Source of the DNA: Spirochaetales bacterium
GTDB lineage: Bacteria; Spirochaetota; Spirochaetia; SPDA01
Direction of reading: 5' to 3'
Length of the DNA: 6,432 nucleotides
NCBI GenBank assembly: GCA_004525155.1
Contig: SPDA01000111.1
Span: forward strand, 1-6,432
A model generated the notes under the pieces. That model saw only the letters and a list, made by a program, of their open reading frames with translations, was not told the DNA's origin and ran no database searches. Below are positions 5,401 through 6,432 of the stretch, in pieces; the stretch's first letter is position 1; each line of letters begins with the position of its first letter. The position numbers and the translations under genes are program-made.

Positions 5401-6432
5401 AAAGCCTCGAAATCGGAAGCGAGGGCCACGGGAGTCGTTTTCGTGGATACCTCCACGTTTACAGGGGAGCTTTCGCCCCTGTTGCCGGCCCGGTCGGTGG
5501 TGTATAACACGTAGGTGTACTCCCCGTCCGGAACAGCGGTTTTATCATCCCGTCTGCCGTCCCAGGTGACCGTCGCGTCCGCCCTGTCCGGCCAGTAATA
5601 ACGCTTTACGATATTACCCTTTACATCCTGGATAAGGCTCTCCCATACATCCTCCCGGCTCGAATCCTGCGCGAAGGTAACGATGTCCTTGTTCCCGTCG
5701 CCGTTGGGCGAGAAAATCGTATAATCCGCCCTGACTGAGCCGCTGGGCAGTGTCACGTCAATATAGAAATCGGGGGTTTCGGCGGTCGGATTATAACCGT
5801 TCTCATAAAGCAGGGTAAGGATTCCCCTGTAGGTGCCCTCGGGAAGGGGGTTCCCTCCATCGTCCCTGCCGTCGAAGGAAATGGCGGCCGGTATGGCGCC
5901 CAGCACTGAATTATTGTAGGTCCTCCGGGCCGTTCCGGTCCCGTCATTGACCTTAAGCTCCCAGGATACGATGCCTTCCCTGACCGGTACCTGCTGGGTA
6001 ACCGTCACCGCATCCTTTATCCCGTCCCCGCTGCCGGACCCGTCGTTGGGGGAAAAATACTGGTTGTCGATTGTAAGGCTTATCTGGGGCCGCTGGGTGT
6101 TGATGATTATGTTCTGCAGCTCCGCGGAGGTGCTGTTCTTCGCCCTGTCCGTGGCTGCCATGCTGAAAAAATACACGCCGTCGGGCACGAGAATGTCCGC
6201 GTTGTTCCTGCCGTCCCAGGTAAGGTCTTTAGGCGCCTGATTATCCAGGGTAAAAGTCTTTACCGTTTCACCCGATGCATCGGTTATGACGGCTTTCCAG
6301 CTGTCTTCGAGAGAACCTGTTATCCTTATAAGGAGAGAATCCTTGTTGCCGTCCTTGTCCGGGGAGAAAATGAGATCGGCCGGGTTTTCAGGCTGCGCCA
6401 GGGTTATTTCCGGCGGCGTCATGTCAATATTG
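2487..6432 (-). CDS. Giant Ig-like repeat protein with C-terminal OmpA-like domain (5' end outside window)
   Basis: The reading frame is open from the right edge to TAA at 2489-2487. Numbering from the first in-window Met (6422), 1311 residues are visible. Eleven FlgD/CHU-like Ig repeats (about 1-1172) each have FSPNxDGxxD near the start, then WDG or WNG, then VPDGxY. An OmpA-like peptidoglycan-associated domain follows (about 1180-1311), with LSKARADAVRDYL at 1256-1268, GI at 1272-1273, and RRVEF at 1302-1306. The 6422 Met is probably internal. The codons before it read N-I-D, and NIDMTPPE closely matches the repeat junction VDMSPPE at 1064-1070. No Shine-Dalgarno sequence or signal peptide accompanies it. 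The protein most likely sits in the periplasm or on the inner face of the outer membrane, anchored to peptidoglycan by its C-terminus, with the repeats as a long stalk or adhesive rod. Its export signal would lie beyond the window. The family name is uncertain; the architecture is not. Confidence 0.93.
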   Translation of the reverse strand, partial: NIDMTPPEITLAQPENPADLIFSPDKDGNKDSLLIRITGSLEDSWKAVITDASGETVKTFTLDNQAPKDLTWDGRNNADILVPDGVYFFSMAATDRAKNSTSAELQNIIINTQRPQISLTIDNQYFSPNDGSGSGDGIKDAVTVTQQVPVREGIVSWELKVNDGTGTARRTYNNSVLGAIPAAISFDGRDDGGNPLPEGTYRGILTLLYENGYNPTAETPDFYIDVTLPSGSVRADYTIFSPNGDGNKDIVTFAQDSSREDVWESLIQDVKGNIVKRYYWPDRADATVTWDGRRDDKTAVPDGEYTYVLYTTDRAGNRGESSPVNVEVSTKTTPVALASDFEAFSPNGAGVQDTLPLKPDLKVGDGVERYSLTVLSADGKPVRQVTGRKAPDPVYQWDGTGESGIKVPDGNYYAVLDVVYSNGNNPTARTPVFSVDREAPQANIAADFAVFSPNGDGSKDQVTIQVQDASQEDQWSGTIRDRNGSSVLDYSWAGKPDNTIVWDGKGKDGRIVPDGTYDFELYTKDKAGNSGRSQIARFTIDTEETPILLSAEQDAFSPNGDGVKDILVLIPQMKIAAGVESYILSIRNAARAEVRQFAGKNRVEDVFNWNGATQAGVKVPDGPYTADITVTYVNGNVSTAKTQPFILDTLAPTAQVSSDLAVFSPNNDGRKDAVTFTQQGSAEELWTGRVVNAAGEAVKKYSWKNTPDKNLVWNGINDSNALVPDGLYSYRLESVDRAGNTGRSGILSLELVTIETPIRLAADQEAFSPNSDGKKDQLKFTPQISVQKGIESYTLRVMNASGGVVRTFSGTQPVPASITWDGATDSKAKAPDGMYTAALAVQYVQGNLPETATNPFTLDTVFPEISASADYALFSPNDDGKKDAVAITQRSSREDLWEGFIRDAKGVEIRRYLWKNLAESFSWNGTDASGNKVKDDAYTYTVQSTDAAGNETKRTVGPLQSDTRYTSAYITANKTGFAPKGTGPESSIAFSIYTALRDGINSWAVSMVDEAGRIQKQFTGTGAVPSSLTWDGRNDKGTVTESAYTAQIKVVYNKGDEPEAKTIPFMVDMSPPEARLTLNPVPFSPDNDGVDDELSINLNLSDLSGIRDWTLAVNDPAGSAFITFSGRGKPADRILWNGISSTGELVQAAVDYPYTLTATDILGNTAVTKGQIPVDVLVIRDGERLKIRISSINFEPYKANLILDASETGQKNQRILGRLAEILTKYRTYKIRVEGHAVSEYWDIPARAEREEKEELQPLSKARADAVRDYLVKLGIEASRLSTAGLGGTQPVVPHGDLVNRWKSRRVEFILIKP
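2490..2885 (-). other. OmpA-like peptidoglycan-binding domain with altered ligand site
   Basis: This covers residues about 1180-1311 of the repeat protein. The order of elements is that of OmpA/Pal C-domains: strand ISSINFEPYKANL, a long helix, strand YKIRVEGHA (1226-1234), helix LSKARADAVRDYL, GIEASRL, and the terminal RRVEF strand. The usual GHTD reads GHAV (1232-1235), so the Asp that contacts diaminopimelate in characterised OmpA domains is Val here. The partner Arg of LSxxRA is kept (R1260). The spacing between these two positions is 25 residues instead of the usual 15 or so, because of an insert rich in Glu, Lys and Arg (about 1236-1253). The NRRVEF motif reads SRRVEF (1301-1306). Confidence 0.88.
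2907..6422 (-). repeat. Eleven protein-level tandem repeats alternating between types A and B
   Basis: Repeat bounds on the DNA are: R1 6422-6084, R2 6083-5745, R3 5744-5430, R4 5429-5109, R5 5108-4791, R6 4790-4473, R7 4472-4158, R8 4157-3840, R9 3839-3531, R10 3530-3213, R11 3212-2907. Odd repeats (A) carry a SxEDxW-type motif about 20 residues after FSPN and end in TDRAGN-like sequence. Even repeats (B) carry G[IV]xS[YW]xL and end in VxYxNGNxPxAxT then a LDTxAP-like linker. R11 starts as B and ends as A. At DNA level the copies are diverged; only the segment coding for FSPNxDG stays similar (for example 5061-5081 and 5694-5714). The array is therefore old rather than freshly duplicated. 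Bounds are set by eye and may shift by a few residues. Confidence 0.9.

Noticed and set aside
3166..6371. Recurrent 20-bp segment ccgtc...ttgggcgagaa spaced about 315 bp apart, considered as a CRISPR-like or regulatory DNA repeat
   Set aside because: It is the coding sequence of the conserved FSPNxDG motif, in frame in every repeat and with synonymous variation. Spacing equals the protein repeat length.
6420..6422. ATG as the true start of the repeat protein
   Set aside because: The frame stays open upstream, the preceding codons continue a repeat junction motif, and there is no SD or signal peptide.

Overview
All genes in this window lie on the minus strand, so transcription runs from the right edge to the left edge. 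In that order they are: a very large repeat protein with an OmpA-like C-terminus (its 5' end lies beyond the right edge), a 236-residue protein I do not recognise, a 400-residue HdrA/QmoA-type iron-sulfur flavoprotein, and the first 161 residues of a second HdrA/QmoB-type flavoprotein that runs off the left edge. Coding density is high. The gaps are 19 bp and 76 bp, and the two flavoprotein genes overlap by 8 bp. I see no RNA genes, mobile elements, CRISPR arrays or plus-strand genes.

The organism is probably an anaerobic bacterium with an outer membrane and a genome that is GC-rich by eye. I favour a spirochaete (Treponema/Spirochaeta-like). The OmpA-like domain has a GHA-type motif and a Glu/Lys-rich insert that I associate from memory with spirochaetal OmpA-family proteins, and it sits behind FlgD/CHU-like Ig repeats. 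HdrA-type flavoproteins fit an anaerobic redox metabolism. The taxonomic call is inference.

Right part (2487-6432): eleven repeats of about 105 residues, each starting near an FSPNxDGxxD motif and carrying WDG and VPDGxY motifs, lead into the OmpA-like domain. The repeats alternate between two types (A and B), so the evolutionary unit is an A-B dyad of about 210 residues. The last repeat is a B/A hybrid. The in-frame codons before the first ATG look like the end of a further B-type repeat, so the 6422 ATG is not the real start.

Middle (1757-2467): a soluble-looking protein of unknown function with a strong Shine-Dalgarno sequence, 19 bp behind the repeat protein and probably co-transcribed with it.

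Left part (1-1680): two adjacent HdrA-family flavoproteins, translationally coupled and probably subunits of one electron-transfer complex of Hdr/Qmo type. A perfect TATAAT in the 76-bp gap suggests they can have their own promoter. The first protein is rich in Fe-S ligands. In the second, the N-terminal HdrA-like domain contains no cysteine at all. The genes beyond the left edge should show which complex this is.
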